Part shown: piece by piece, positions 1 to 9,924 of the stretch
Layout of the letters: the number at the start of each line of letters is the position of its first letter
How positions within the stretch are numbered: the stretch's first letter is position 1
NCBI RefSeq assembly: GCF_027409185.1
Contig: NC_084463.1
Coordinates: forward strand, 41,890,407-41,954,406
Length of the DNA: 64,000 nucleotides
Direction of reading: 5' to 3'
From: Cynocephalus volans
Taxonomy: Eukaryota; Chordata; Mammalia; Dermoptera; Cynocephalidae
Notes under the pieces: generated by a model
What the model was told of the DNA's origin: nothing
Databases searched by the model: none
The model's input: only the letters and a program-made list of their open reading frames with translations
Program-made: the position numbers and the translations under genes

Positions 1-555
1 TACTATTAGACCTACAAGGTGACATAGACTTAAACTCAATAATATTTAGAGACTTTAATACCGCACTTTTAGCCAAAGACAGATCATCCAGACAGAAACT
101 TAACCAGAAAACCTTAGAATTAACCTCTAGTACAGGCTGACTGACTTTAGTGGACATTTACAAAATATCATCCAACAGGTGCAGAGTACATATTCTCAGT
201 GGCACATGAAACAATCTCTAGAAGAGACCATATGATAGGACAAAACAAATACTAAGAAATTTTTGTAAATTGAAATTATACCAAATATCTTGTCTAACCA
301 CATTAGAATACAGCTAGAAATCAATAAAAAAAAGGGTTACTAGAAACCATAAAAAATACATGGAAATTAAACAATATACTCCAAATCAATGAATGGGTCA
401 AGAAAGAAAATAAAAAAGGCAATAAGAAAATTCCTGGAGACAATAGAAAATGAAAACAACATCCCTGTTCCTATAGGATACACTGAAAGCAGTTCTAAGA
501 GGGAAGTTGTATAGCAATAAACACCTACATCAGAAAAGAAGAAAAACTCAAACAA
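1..555 (+). mobile_element. L1 ORF2 fragment
   Basis: The A-rich plus strand reads like the endonuclease to reverse-transcriptase part of L1 ORF2, with the characteristic stretch about binding, dissolving and 'agaaaccataaaaaatacatgg'-like text near 345-363. Many stops interrupt it. It enters from the left window edge and is cut at 555 by a solo LTR. L1-like sequence resumes briefly at 1078, which supports an insertion into this L1. Confidence 0.75.
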
Positions 556-1077
556 TGCAACGTTGTCGGATCCACTGCCTGCTGACCCGAACATCCCTAG
601 CCTCGTCATTTTTGGTGGGCGAACGAATGGCCTGGGATTCCTCTTTCCCTCCTGTCCCCTTTGGAAGGAGACGGGGAAGAGAGCCGTGAAGAGAGGTGAG
701 CACAGCCGCCGGCCCCCCAAAAACAGCCCAGTTAAAGGACACTCAGATTCTGTGGTGGGTTCTGTCGAGAAGTTCCATTTATTAGCACACAAGCACTTGC
801 TTTTAAAGGCAAATGGGGGAAGGAGGTGTTTTACATAATCTTATCAGCTTAAAGGTCAAGAGAGCATGCATCCTGTCTCAATGCCTAGCTATTGCAACCT
901 CGAGCGTGGAAGCACGTATTTGGCCAATAAGGGCTAAGGCAAGGTTCCCACAGACACCCCCACCCTACTTCCTCCTGGTGCCATCCTAGACTGCCACATT
1001 AATATGCCCTTGTGGGCCCATAATGGCACCGCTTGTAATGTCACTTAAGGTGGCATTAGTTTTTAAGGCCTGACACA
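556..1077 (-). mobile_element. Solo LTR inserted in L1
   Basis: Read on the minus strand, this block begins TGTGTCAGGCC and ends CAACGTTGCA, so it has TG...CA ends. It carries a TATA-like TTTAAAAG, an AATAAA about 22 bp further on (plus 776-783) and a GC-rich downstream part, the order expected of U3-R-U5. L1 sequence lies on both sides, and there is no internal retroviral sequence, so it is probably a solo LTR. I could not fix a clean target-site duplication, so the ends may be off by a few bases. The family is not assigned. Confidence 0.6.
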
Positions 1078-1975
1078 ACATTACACATTGAGGAGCTAAA
1101 AAAATAAGAACAAGGTGGAGGCCCCAGGTAGAACAACTTGCTCATGAATTATTAAGCATTTAATAATGGGAAGAAAAATGTAAATTCTGGCTTAGGTGAG
1201 AAGACATCATGGCCCACCCCATGATGCCATGGAAGATGTGCACAAATGACCCCAACAGTCAGTGTGCCCACACCCAGACATTGCCTGGAGCTGAGGGCAG
1301 CATCAGTCATGAACAAAGGGGGAATAGGAAAGGCTTATTAGCACCAGGTTACAGAAGAGCAGGGGGCCAAGAGCCATGCCCGTGAGGCAGTGGGAGATCA
1401 AACTGTGCATGACCCCAGGTTCTAAGCCTTCTGGAATATGCCACATTTTCTCATCAGACAACTTTCAAAACACAAATCCAAGTTAAATTTATTAAACACT
1501 TAAAGCAATCGTAGATCATTAAACTCCATATGTGGGACCATTTTGTGAGCAGCAGAGCAACTGAACTCGTCACACCACCATGGAGCTGGCCATACATCTC
1601 CATTTCAATAGAATGGTCCAGGCTTATTTACAACCCATCCACAATATGTGAGGCTCCTCATGTGAACATATTATATATTTGATACAATGTAGTTTAACTT
1701 CCTGATGGGAGAAATAGCCTCTCTTTTCAATTTAAGTTGTTATTTTCTTTGTCTTTGTCAAATGCACATCATTTTATAATTTCATGGGATATTTTCTCTT
1801 TTCTAGATGTAATTTTTTGCAGGGAATTGTAATTTGCTTTTTGGATATTATCTTCTTAGCTCTTCTCCATTCTCCTGCCAAGCTTCCATATCTTTTCACT
1901 TTTAAAAATACTAGACATTTAAAATCTAAGCTACTAAAATTTATGAATATTTTAAAAATTATGTTTTTCACATGA
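1078..1975. other. No gene; L1 remnant then unassigned DNA
   Basis: About 40 bp of L1-like text follow the solo LTR. The rest (about 1120-1975) is AT-rich towards its right end and has no recognisable coding or repeat signature that I can name. Confidence 0.5.
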
Positions 1976-2267
1976 ATCCTTCCCAGTCCCCAAGAAACAA
2001 GTCTACTTGCCTACATATATTTGTAATACATATATTTTAACATAAAAACTTGTTGGGTTGATTTTGCTTATTTTAATTTTTTCAGGTTTAGTGTGGTATA
2101 ATTGACAAATAAAAATTATATACATTCAAGGAGTACAATATGTTGTTTTGATGTATGTATACATTTTGCAATGATCACCACGATCAGGCTATGTAATGTA
2201 TCCATCTCCTCATGTAGTTAGCCTGTGTGTGTGTTGAGATGGAGAAAAGGTGATAGAATTGAGAGTT
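1976..2267 (+). mobile_element. Old L1 3'-end fragment
   Basis: The stretch 'gtggtataattgacaaataa' near 2094, followed by 'gtacaatatgttgttttgat', is typical of the 3' part of older mammalian L1 (L1M-type) copies. The fragment is interrupted at 2268 by provirus A. Confidence 0.55.
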
Positions 2268-2273
2268 ACATGG
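2268..2273. repeat. Left target-site duplication of provirus A
   Basis: ACATGG directly precedes the TG end of the left LTR. The identical ACATGG lies at 6408-6413, directly after the CA end of the right LTR. A 6-bp duplication is usual for betaretrovirus-like (class II) integration. Confidence 0.85.
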
Positions 2274-2675
2274 TGCTCTGACCCTCAGGGTATTCAACGC
2301 AGACCCTGGAGGGGGGAGTGGGAATTGGATCTGACAAGAGATGAGAGAAATGGAGACAAGACAGTATTCTGATCAAGTCTCGTTTATTAGCCAGAAGGTC
2401 ACAGCTTATATAGCCAGTAGGAGGGAATCAACAGACAAGGAAGTGAGCAGCAGATGGTTTACTGAGAAAACCACAGGGTGGGTTGTTCCGGTAAATGGAA
2501 GATTCCCCTGTTATCTATGTCCAGTTGCAAAGTATCCCACACCCATAGTGCACACGAGGGGGAGGGATGGAAGATAACAGCAAACAAGGCTCTGAGGCCT
2601 CAAGGCAATAGCCGGGGTCTATGGCTCCTGACAGGCAGGCTCTTAGGCAACAGCTGGGCTCTATGGCTCCGGACC
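2274..2675 (-). repeat. 3' LTR of provirus A
   Basis: It matches 5994-6407 along its whole length. On the minus strand it carries TATATAAG (plus 2405-2412) followed by AATAAA (plus 2383-2388) only about 20 bp later, which implies a short R region as in betaretroviruses. The boundary at 2675 is set by the match with the other LTR and by the adjoining polypurine tract. Confidence 0.9.
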
Positions 2676-2678
2676 GGT

Positions 2679-2692
2679 CCCTCTTTTTTATT
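2679..2692 (-). promoter_or_regulatory. Polypurine tract of provirus A
   Basis: The minus strand reads AATAAAAAAGAGGG immediately before the 3' LTR. This is the usual position and composition of the plus-strand primer of reverse transcription. Confidence 0.7.
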
Positions 2693-2882
2693 ATTTCAAG
2701 CCAACAGAACCCCTCAGGAACTGTGCCTGTCTTAGGTTGGGGCAATCCATCCCGAGCATTGTACCTGTCGTAGGATTAAGCCACATCAATGGCAGCCCTC
2801 CTGTCTTAGGTGGCATTTATGGGGATGTTACCCTCTTACCCATCATTGGATATCCAGTTCAGCTCACAGGGGAGGCTTCCCG

Positions 2883-3578
2883 CTAATTTGAATTCAGCGG
2901 GACATGTGAACCACTTTGTTCTTGCATCTCTAGGCATTGGTAATGAACCTGTATAGGCCTTGCCTGAATAGCCTCAATTTGCTGTTTAATGAATGCCATA
3001 AGTTTGTTGAACAGAAAAGGACCCAATGAGAGCAAGAGGAGCAAGCATACAAGCGGTCCGAAAAGGGGGAGGAGGTAAGGCAAAAATCCATTCAGCCTGG
3101 TCCAAAGGGGGTTATCCACTAGTTGTTTTCTTCTCTTTTCCAAGTCTTCTTGCAGCTGTTTGGTTTGGTTTCTGACTATACCGGACTTGTTGGCATAGAA
3201 GCAGCATTTTTCCTGTAGGGCTAAACAGATACCTCCCTGTTCTGCAGCTAGTAAATCTAAGACTCTTCTGTTTTGTAATGTTACTCCTGCTAAGGAGTCT
3301 AATTGATCTTGAAGATCATGTATAGTTTGGGAAATAGTTTGCATATCTGAGATTAATTGGGTAGACAATTTGGTCTATTGAGATATAGAATGGCTAAGGC
3401 CAGCAGTTCCAGTTGCAACTGCGGCAGAAATCCCCAGTCCAGCAAGTAAGGGAATTAACTGCATGACTCTCTTGGCCCTCCCAGCTATGTGATCAATGGA
3501 AAGGACAGGGACAGGTTTGTCTCCAGGTATATTGTCTACATGGGTGGGAGAGAAGCTAAAACACACAGTCCTGTCCAA
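2883..3578 (-). pseudogene. env: Provirus A env, transmembrane subunit
   Basis: This is the envelope transmembrane (membrane-fusion) subunit. The reading frame runs from 3578 downwards. A basic AKR cleavage-type site is followed by a hydrophobic, Ala/Gly-rich segment. An in-frame stop at about 3372 then splits the frame. The second part (2883-3368, 161 aa) is still open and has a heptad-like helix, the segment [16 protein letters not shown], the CX6CC motif (CLALQEKCC), a leucine-rich membrane span (about residues 94-121 of this ORF) and a cytoplasmic tail. The style is that of type-D and gammaretroviral envelopes. With the internal stop and no surface subunit it should be non-functional. The ORF end lies about 190 bp before the polypurine tract. 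Confidence 0.85.
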
Positions 3579-3995
3579 TTAGTGTGTCATTGGGTATAAG
3601 CCTCATTGTTCCCACAAACAAAGACTGAGCCATTCTGAGCACAGAGGGGAGTGGAGATGTTAACAATTGTCTAACACTGAGTGAATGTGGCAAAGCCAAC
3701 ATTAATTTCATAACTATTGTTAACCGAGGGAGAGTGGTAGCAAGAGGAATTAGTAAACTGTAAAGGCTGTAGCTGTAAAGGAAGGGTTAAGGATCACTGT
3801 CCCTCAGAGGAGTAATTGGAAAGCGAAGTGGGGAAGGCAAGGGGGAGAGACTGTCCTACTCTTAAGCAAAGCCAGCAGTTCTGAGCAAGTTTAAAATTGG
3901 AGGCATTAAGCAAGCTATGGGTGGTTTGAAGGATGTTGGAGGTCTGGGGGTCGAGTTTAAACTTGTCCCTGGCCTTAGGCAAGGCTATAGGGTGA
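3579..3995 (-). pseudogene. env: Provirus A env, surface subunit remnant
   Basis: The translated minus strand carries NCWLCL (plus about 3865-3885), the CXXC motif that links surface and transmembrane subunits in type-D and gammaretroviral envelopes. It lies in a Leu/Asn/Ser-rich context with a possible glycosylation site. Only the carboxyl end is present. The amino-terminal receptor-binding part is missing, apparently because of the same deletion that removed pro and pol. The frame is not continuous with the transmembrane part. Confidence 0.7.
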
Positions 3996-5842
3996 TATTT
4001 TAATGGGGGGAACAAAGTTGACTGCCCCACAAACTTGTTTTGGGGCCTGGGGCTGGCTATTCTTCCCATTTCCCTGAAGGGGTGGCAAGGAATTTCCCTG
4101 AACATCAGTCTTAGATCTGCACTCGTTGGCCCAATGCTTTCCTCGTTTACACCGCGGGCAAAGTCCCGGGGCTTTAGTTGATTCTTTATTATGACTATTT
4201 TGACAATTTTTTGCAAAATGTCCGGATTTGCCACATTTGAAACACCCCCTAGTATTTTTATTTTGGTTAGCCAGAAAGTCTTTTATGGACTGACCACTAA
4301 AAGCAGCTGCTATAGCCAGACCCTGTTGATAAGAGGGTCCAATGTCTGAACAAAGGCAAATATACCCTTGAAGTTCAGTTTTATTTTTACGAGTACTAAT
4401 GGCTGCCTGGCAGGAAGGGTTGGCATTTTTAAAAGCCAGCTGTTTTACATAGTCAAGATTAGCATCAACATTACCCAGTATTCTTTCTGTTGTTGTCATT
4501 AATCTGTTTACAATGTCTGAAAATGGCTCGTCAGGCCCTTGTTTTACCCCAGTGAGTGAAGCGCCTGAGTCCCCTTAGCAGGGACCCATTTCCATGCCTT
4601 TAAGGCAGCCATTTGGATTTGGGCAAAAAGACCAGGGTCATATTGTTTTTGCTCCTCTATGCTAGAGTAATCACTGGAACCAGTTAAGATGTCAAGACCC
4701 CAGTCTTTGTCAGCCTGTAGGTTTTTTCTTGCTGTGTCCCTGAAGTTCTCATGAAATTCTGACTTCCAGTGCAAATAATCGCCCCCCGAGAGGGAGGCTC
4801 TAACAAGGGTATTCCAGTCAATGGGGGTGAGCCAGTTTTCAGCTACAGACTCCATATAGCAAGTGTATATGGCGCCGTGGGTCCATACTGGAAAATAGTG
4901 GCCTTTAACTCTTTTATAATATTATACCCAAACCTAGAATGGTGTCGTGTAGCCTGTCCAAGTTCATTTACGGTTTCAGATATCGGGTAGGTCTCAAACT
5001 GGCCAGTACTGCCCACGTCTAAGTGAAGGGGAGCTCTGTTACTGAGGTCCCCCGTTTATGGTCCAAGGGAGTGCGATTGCCGGCTGCCCCTTCAGCTTGT
5101 CTTAACCTTCACTGTTGTAATTTGGTGGTCAAACACTGGAATTTTTCCTCGAACTTTGTTTGCTCTTCTAGCTGTCTTATTTTCTTTTCAAGCTCTCCTT
5201 TGGAATCTAGTGCAGCCATTACCATAGGGGCAAAGGCCTGTGTTATAAGGAGGGGGCTGCAACAAAGGTGGGGCCCCACCAAAACCAGAATACTCAGTGG
5301 CCTCCTTCTCTAATTTGCCCCAATCAACTCCTGAGGGATCAGGATTCTGTGCCTCTTCATCATCCTGGAATTTTAATAGTGGATACCTTTTAGATCTCTT
5401 AGGTATGGCACCAGCTGCCTGGACCTCCTCACTCTCATCTTCTAGGGAGATTAGATCTACGTCCTCCATAGGCAGTGGAGAGGGAATTCAGAGGTCAGTC
5501 TTGGAACTGGCTTTTAATATTTTTTCAGTTTGAGCCACAGTTTCTGAAACTTCTGGGGATTTATCTCTATCCTGAATCATGTCCCCAATTAAATTCCAAT
5601 AGGAGAAGGCAGTAACAGGGACCTTTTCTGACCTGAAAGTCTCATAGAAATCTTGTAAATGTCTCCAACTTGAGACCACTTTTTATAATTAATAGTCCCT
5701 TCCTCTGAGAACCAAGGACAAAATTCCGCACAAAATCAGAAAATCTTAATAGATCAGTTGTTTTAACCTTTACTCCTCACGTCTTTAAAGCCTTTTGTAA
5801 CTGTCTTATGTAGACGTCATGACAACTTAATTCTTGTCCCAT
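3996..5842 (-). pseudogene. gag: Provirus A gag
   Basis: This is the structural polyprotein (matrix, capsid, nucleocapsid). An ATG at 5842 starts a matrix that begins MGQELSCHD, and an in-frame TGA follows after 21 codons. The matrix continues in a shifted frame through about 5488. An acidic/proline-rich spacer lies at 5188-5469 and capsid at 4544-4990. The major homology region reads [14 protein letters not shown] at about 4495-4540. Nucleocapsid (about 4140-4240) has two CCHC knuckles, [14 protein letters not shown] and [15 protein letters not shown] two-knuckle nucleocapsid with this matrix start is betaretroviral in style. At least three frame breaks and several stops are present. Near 4000-4030 the sequence passes from gag-like to env-like, marking the internal deletion. 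Confidence 0.85.
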
Positions 5843-5971
5843 TATTGGGCGCACTTACTCACCTTATCCTGACGTGGCAGGTTCCCACGGCAGACGAAGG
5901 TTTTACTCTTTCGTTTTCAGCGGTCACCCCTCCGATGCACCATCTTCCTCATGGTATCCCCCGTATCCAGT

Positions 5972-5989
5972 GCTCCATGTTGGGCGCCA
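5972..5989 (-). promoter_or_regulatory. Primer binding site, tRNA-Lys type
   Basis: The minus strand reads TGGCGCCCAACATGGAGC four bases inside the 5' LTR. It agrees with the 3' end of tRNA-Lys(1,2) at 16 of 18 positions as I recall that tRNA. Lysine primers are usual for betaretroviruses. Confidence 0.85.
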
Positions 5990-5993
5990 GAAA

Positions 5994-6407
5994 TGTCCTA
6001 ACCCACGGGATATTCAACACAGACCCTGGAGGGGGGAGTGGAAATTGGATGGGACAAGAGATGAGAGAAATGGAGACAAGATGGTATTCTGTTCAAGTCT
6101 CGTTTATTAGCCAGAAGGTCACAGCTTATATACCCAGCAGGAGGGAATCAGCAGATAAGGAAATGAGCAGCAGATGGTTTACTGAGAAAACCGCAGGGTG
6201 GGTTGTTCCAGTAAATGGAAGATTCCCCTGTTATCTATGTCCAGTTGCAAAGTATCCCACACCCATAGTGCACACGAGGGGGAGTGATGGAAGATAACAG
6301 CAAACAAGGCAGCAAACAAGGCTCTGAGGCCTCGAGGCAATAGCCGGGCTCTATGGCTCTGGACAGGAAGGCTCTTAGGCAACAGCCGGGCTCTATGGCT
6401 CCAGACA
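5994..6407 (-). repeat. 5' LTR of provirus A
   Basis: It is 414 bp and begins TGTCTGGAGCC and ends TTAGGACA on the minus strand. The AATAAA lies at plus 6103-6108. Relative to the other LTR it has a short direct duplication (gcaaacaaggca near 6299-6322). Bounded by the primer site on one side and the ACATGG duplication on the other. Confidence 0.9.
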
Positions 6408-6413
6408 ACATGG
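6408..6413. repeat. Right target-site duplication of provirus A
   Basis: ACATGG, identical to 2268-2273. Confidence 0.85.
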
Positions 6414-6456
6414 AACAAGAACAGATCCCGAATACCCAAAGCAATCCTGAGAACAT

Positions 6457-6458
6457 AA

Positions 6459-6513
<55 letters not shown>

Positions 6514-6514
6514 A
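6457..6514. repeat. (AAAT)n microsatellite
   Basis: About fourteen uninterrupted copies of AAAT within L1 sequence. Confidence 0.95.
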
Positions 6515-7902
6515 GTAGGTAAGTAAGTATGTAAGTCAGAGGTATTGCACTACATGACTTCAAATTATACTACAAAACTATAATTACCAAAACAGCATGC
6601 CACTGGTATAAAAATGGACAGAGGGACCAATGAAACAAAATAGAGAACTCAGAAATCAACTCATGTTTATAACCAAGTGATCTTTGAGAAAGGCACCAAG
6701 TATACACATTAAGGAACGGACTGCCTCTTCAATAAATGATGCTGGTATAACTGGATATCCATGTTAGAAGAATAAAACTAGACCTGTACCTCCTGCCATA
6801 TACCAAAATCAACAAAAATTATACATCGAACAAGGTATTAATATCCAGAATATAAAATGAACTGAAATAACAGTAAAATAACAAGCAAATCATTTTTAAA
6901 GAATGGGCAAAGGAGCTGAATAGACATGTCTTGAAGGAAGACATACAGATAACCAACAGGTATGTGAAAAAATGCGCAACAGCACTAATCATCATGGAAA
7001 TGCACATCAAAACCACACTGAGATATCATCTCTTCCCAGTTAGTCTGACTATCATCAAAAAGACAGAGAATAAGAAATTTTGGCAAGGAGGCAGAGAAAA
7101 AGTAACCTTTCTACACTGTTGGTGGGACTATAAATTGGTGCAGCCACCATGGAAAATAGTATGGAAGTTCTTGAGACAACTACAGATAGAACTGCCTGAT
7201 GATCTAGCAGGGTATATACCCCCCAAAATGGAAATCATCATGTTGAAAAGATACCTGCACTCCCATGTTTATCACAGCTCTATTTACAATAGCCAAGAGT
7301 TGGAATCAACTTAAATTTCCATCAACGGACAACTGGATAATGAAAATATGGCATATATGCTCAATGGAATACTACTCAGCCACAGAAAAGAATGAACTTC
7401 TGCCATTCGCTGCAACCTGGATGAGCCTGGAGAAAATTTTGTTCAATGAAATAAGCCAGGCACGAAAAAAGAAATAATGCATATGCTCACTTATAAGTGG
7501 GAGCTAATAAAAAAATAAATACAAAACAAAAAGAAAAAGAAGAAAACAATTACAATAATGTGCTCATCTTTTAGGAGAACAGGAATGAGGTTACTACAGG
7601 CTTGAAAGGGGGAGGAGGGAGGAGCTTTAGCATGAAACTAGTTAATAGACAAAGAATAATTATGTTTTATAATATAAGTGTGCTAATTATGTTGATTTTG
7701 TCATCACATATTGTACACAGGTATTGATATTCAACTCTGTAACTCACAAATATGTACAATCATGTTTCAATTTTTAAAAATGTATGTAAAAATGTAGGGA
7801 TGGAGATTGGGTTGAAGTATAGGTGAAAGCAAAGTGCCACATGCTTGGCTGTTGAGGCTGGGTGACAGGTCTATTGTATTATTTTGTTTATTTTGTATGT
7901 TT

Positions 7903-7976
7903 AAAATGCTCATTAATAAGGGCCGGCCTGTGGCTCACTCGGGAGAGTGCAGTGCTGATAAAATGCTCATTAATAA
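7903..7976 (+). mobile_element. Tailless, 3'-truncated tRNA-Ile-like SINE with perfect duplications
   Basis: A 40-bp piece (7920-7959) matches the first 40 bases of the SINE at 11951, including box A (TGGCTCACTCGGG). It then stops abruptly at GTGCTGAT with no A-tail. It is flanked by identical 17-bp copies, 7903-7919 and 7960-7976. This fits the tailless retropseudogene class, in which a 3'-truncated RNA is inserted by the L1 machinery. Confidence 0.85.
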
Positions 7977-8700
7977 AACACTTGTATAAAAGACAGAGTT
8001 GATCTCTACTGTTAGCTGTTAAGATCTTGGCTACTTTGGGGAGGAGGGTGGGAGAAAGTGATTGTTGAGATGCATGAGTCAGGCTGGTTCTATTTGGTGG
8101 TTACACAAGTGGGTTCCCTTTGTAGTCGTGCATAGAGCTTTACGTGAATGCTTTGTGCATATATTTTGATATGAATGTTATACATTGTTAAAATTTCTAA
8201 ATATTACATATTTGCACAAAACTTCTAACTCAATATCTCAAAATAACAGCAGTGTTTTGTTTTGTTTTAAGGTACAACAAGTTCATTCTTGGCATCATCA
8301 GATAGGTTTTAACATTCTAAGATATTTATTAATGTCCTGACCCTTGGGTAATCCCCTAGGGCCAAGAACAGATAGTAAATTAAGAAGTTTGCCTTTAATC
8401 TTTCCCCTCCAAATCCAAACTCAGAGGAACAAGGGCATGGATAGATCTTAGAACACGGTGTTTCTTCATTCTGGGACCCATTTTTATTGCATTGCTGTCT
8501 GATGATTAGGAAGGTAAATGGGCCCACACCAAGCAGCAGATGGCAAGCAGTGGTTTCTCTTTAGACCCTTCCTCCTTGCAGCCATCTGTTGTCTGTCTGG
8601 GCACCACCTCTCCCACCCTTGGGCCTGAGGAGAGATGTTGGTGGGAAGCAGGTGTTTCCTCACCTCTTACCTAGAAGAGGGTTTCAGTTCCTTCATCCCC
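7977..8700. other. No gene seen
   Basis: AT-rich DNA with short open frames only. No protein, RNA or named repeat recognised. Confidence 0.5.
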
Positions 8701-8701
8701 C

Positions 8702-9045
8702 TGATATCAGGAACATCAGAGCTCTCAGAGCTGCACTTGCAACGTGGCAACTGCTGGCCACGTGTGGCTACTGAGCACTTGGCATGTGGATGGCCTGAAT
8801 TGAGATGTGCTGGAAACATAACATACTGAGCGAGTTTTGAAGATTTAGTTCCAGAAAAAGGAAATACTTCATTAATATTTTCGTACTGCCCACATATTAA
8901 GATGATAATATTTTGAGTTAAACAAATTATTACAATCAATTTTATTTGTCTCTTGATTTTCTTTTATGCGACTACTAGAAAATTTAAAATTACACACGTG
9001 AATCACGTTTTATTTCTATTGGACATTGCTGCCTCAGATGACCGC
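8702..9045. repeat. Old interspersed repeat, probably DNA-transposon derived
   Basis: The text 'gccacgtgtggctactgagc' near 8757 and 'tctattggacattgctgcct' near 9017 belongs to a well-known old mammalian repeat family that I cannot name with certainty. The copy is diverged. A short (TG)n lies just beyond it at 9156-9170. Confidence 0.5.
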
Positions 9046-9379
9046 CTCCCTTTTCAAAGCTCAGGCTGCCTCCTCAGAACACAAGAGGCCAGGAAGGTTA
9101 TAAAATCTTAAATGGTAAAATAATTGTCATCACATTATTTCCACTTGTCAATAACGTGTGTGTGTGTGTGTACACGTAGATATATTCAAATATACATATA
9201 TGTCATAAATGAACATAACTTAATATACGAGGTCACATGCCAGTGTCTCCTCTGGCAGGGTCAGATCCCACAGCAGGGAGGAAGCCCTGCCTGAAAAGGG
9301 CTGCAGCCCAAAACCTGTCACTCTGCCTCATTCAGCAACGTGTCTGCGCTTACCTCCTGCCACTCTAGGCCTGAGAGGG

Positions 9380-9614
9380 GTGGGGCCTGAAGCTCTGTCC
9401 AATCAGGGAACAGCCAGGGAGGAGGGGGCGGCCTTCCACAGTCTGGTGGGATTTCTGTCTCTGGCGCTGGCGGAGCTCCGCGGGTCTCCACAGCTCCCTG
9501 TTCTCTGCTCCGGGAGGCCCAGGTGACTACGCCATGGCCTCTGTCGCCCTGTGACCTTCAGGGACTGGGAGATCCTCGGGGGGGAAGCAAGGACAGTCTG
9601 GATGCTGGGAAATG
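9380..9614 (+). promoter_or_regulatory. KRAB-ZNF type promoter and first exon (orphan)
   Basis: A GC-rich block has an inverted CCAAT box (TCCAATCAG, 9399-9407) followed by text of the conserved first exon of primate-type KRAB zinc-finger genes. Matching parts are 'tctctggcgctggcggagct' near 9457, 'ctgctccgggaggcccag' near 9505, 'ctgtgaccttcaggga' near 9550 and the closing GGGAAATG (ATG at 9612-9614), where the start codon of such genes sits just before the donor site. The expected donor is imperfect (ATGATGGGTGTATG). No KRAB or finger exon follows on this strand within the window, so it may be an orphan first exon from a duplicated or decayed gene. Confidence 0.65.
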
Positions 9615-9920
9615 ATGGGTGTATGGGGAGGGTCCTCCGTCACGGAAGGGGGCTGGTCGGAACTGGTCCCCTACGGCCACGGTGTGGGCACTGGGTGGCG
9701 GCCGAGATCCCGTGGGTGTTCTGTCTCATCCCCCCATGGCGACTTTGGGAGCCCGGAGCCCTCTGTGGGCAGCTCCGCGCCAGCGCCCCGCGTCTCTTCA
9801 GATTGCGGTGACAGCGGGAGGGTCATCTGGAGAATCCCCACGCGGTGTGCGCTCTGGGACAGAAGAAGATGCAGTCCCTGGGCTCTCCAGTCCCTCCTTT
9901 CTACTGTTAAAAATTAAACT
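9615..9920 (+). other. GC-rich first-intron-like sequence
   Basis: CpG-rich, no codable exon. The stretch 'cagtccctgggctctccagt' near 9871 resembles what follows exon 1 in KRAB-ZNF genes. Three overlapping open frames here are products of base composition. Confidence 0.45.
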
Positions 9921-9924
9921 GAGG

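Larger units (their letters stand above)
2274..6407 (-). mobile_element. Provirus A: internally deleted betaretrovirus-like ERV
   Basis: The element is about 4.1 kb and lies on the minus strand: 5' LTR (5994-6407), primer site, gag, env remnant, polypurine tract, 3' LTR (2274-2675). Pro, pol and most of the envelope surface subunit are absent, and nucleocapsid sequence runs almost straight into the end of the surface subunit near 4000. The 18-nt primer site fits tRNA-Lys, and the capsid homology region and two zinc knuckles are of betaretroviral style. The env remnant has the CWLC and CX6CC motifs of type-D and gammaretroviral envelopes. That gag/env combination is known from type-D viruses. 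The two LTRs differ at roughly twenty positions by eye, plus a 12-bp duplication in the right one. Stops and frameshifts leave no full gene, so it cannot make virus. Confidence 0.9.
6408..7800 (+). mobile_element. L1 3' half (ORF2 end and 3' UTR)
   Basis: The plus strand shows the L1 ORF2 end in order: the 'ccaaagcaatcctgag' segment, 'gacttcaaattatactacaa' near 6557, the 'gaatactactcagccacaga' segment near 7367 and 'cacttataagtgggagctaa' near 7489, followed by a 3' UTR with a G-rich patch near 7606. Stops break the frame. An (AAAT)n array lies inside it at 6457-6514. Confidence 0.85.

Noticed and set aside
3995-4030. A deliberate gag-env fusion protein in provirus A
   Set aside because: The shared frame across the junction is short and ends at a stop near 3975; upstream gag is broken, so no fusion product is supported.
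9612-9917. A 101-codon protein starting at the orphan exon's ATG
   Set aside because: In KRAB-ZNF genes this ATG is followed at once by a donor site; the continuation is GC-rich intron-like sequence.
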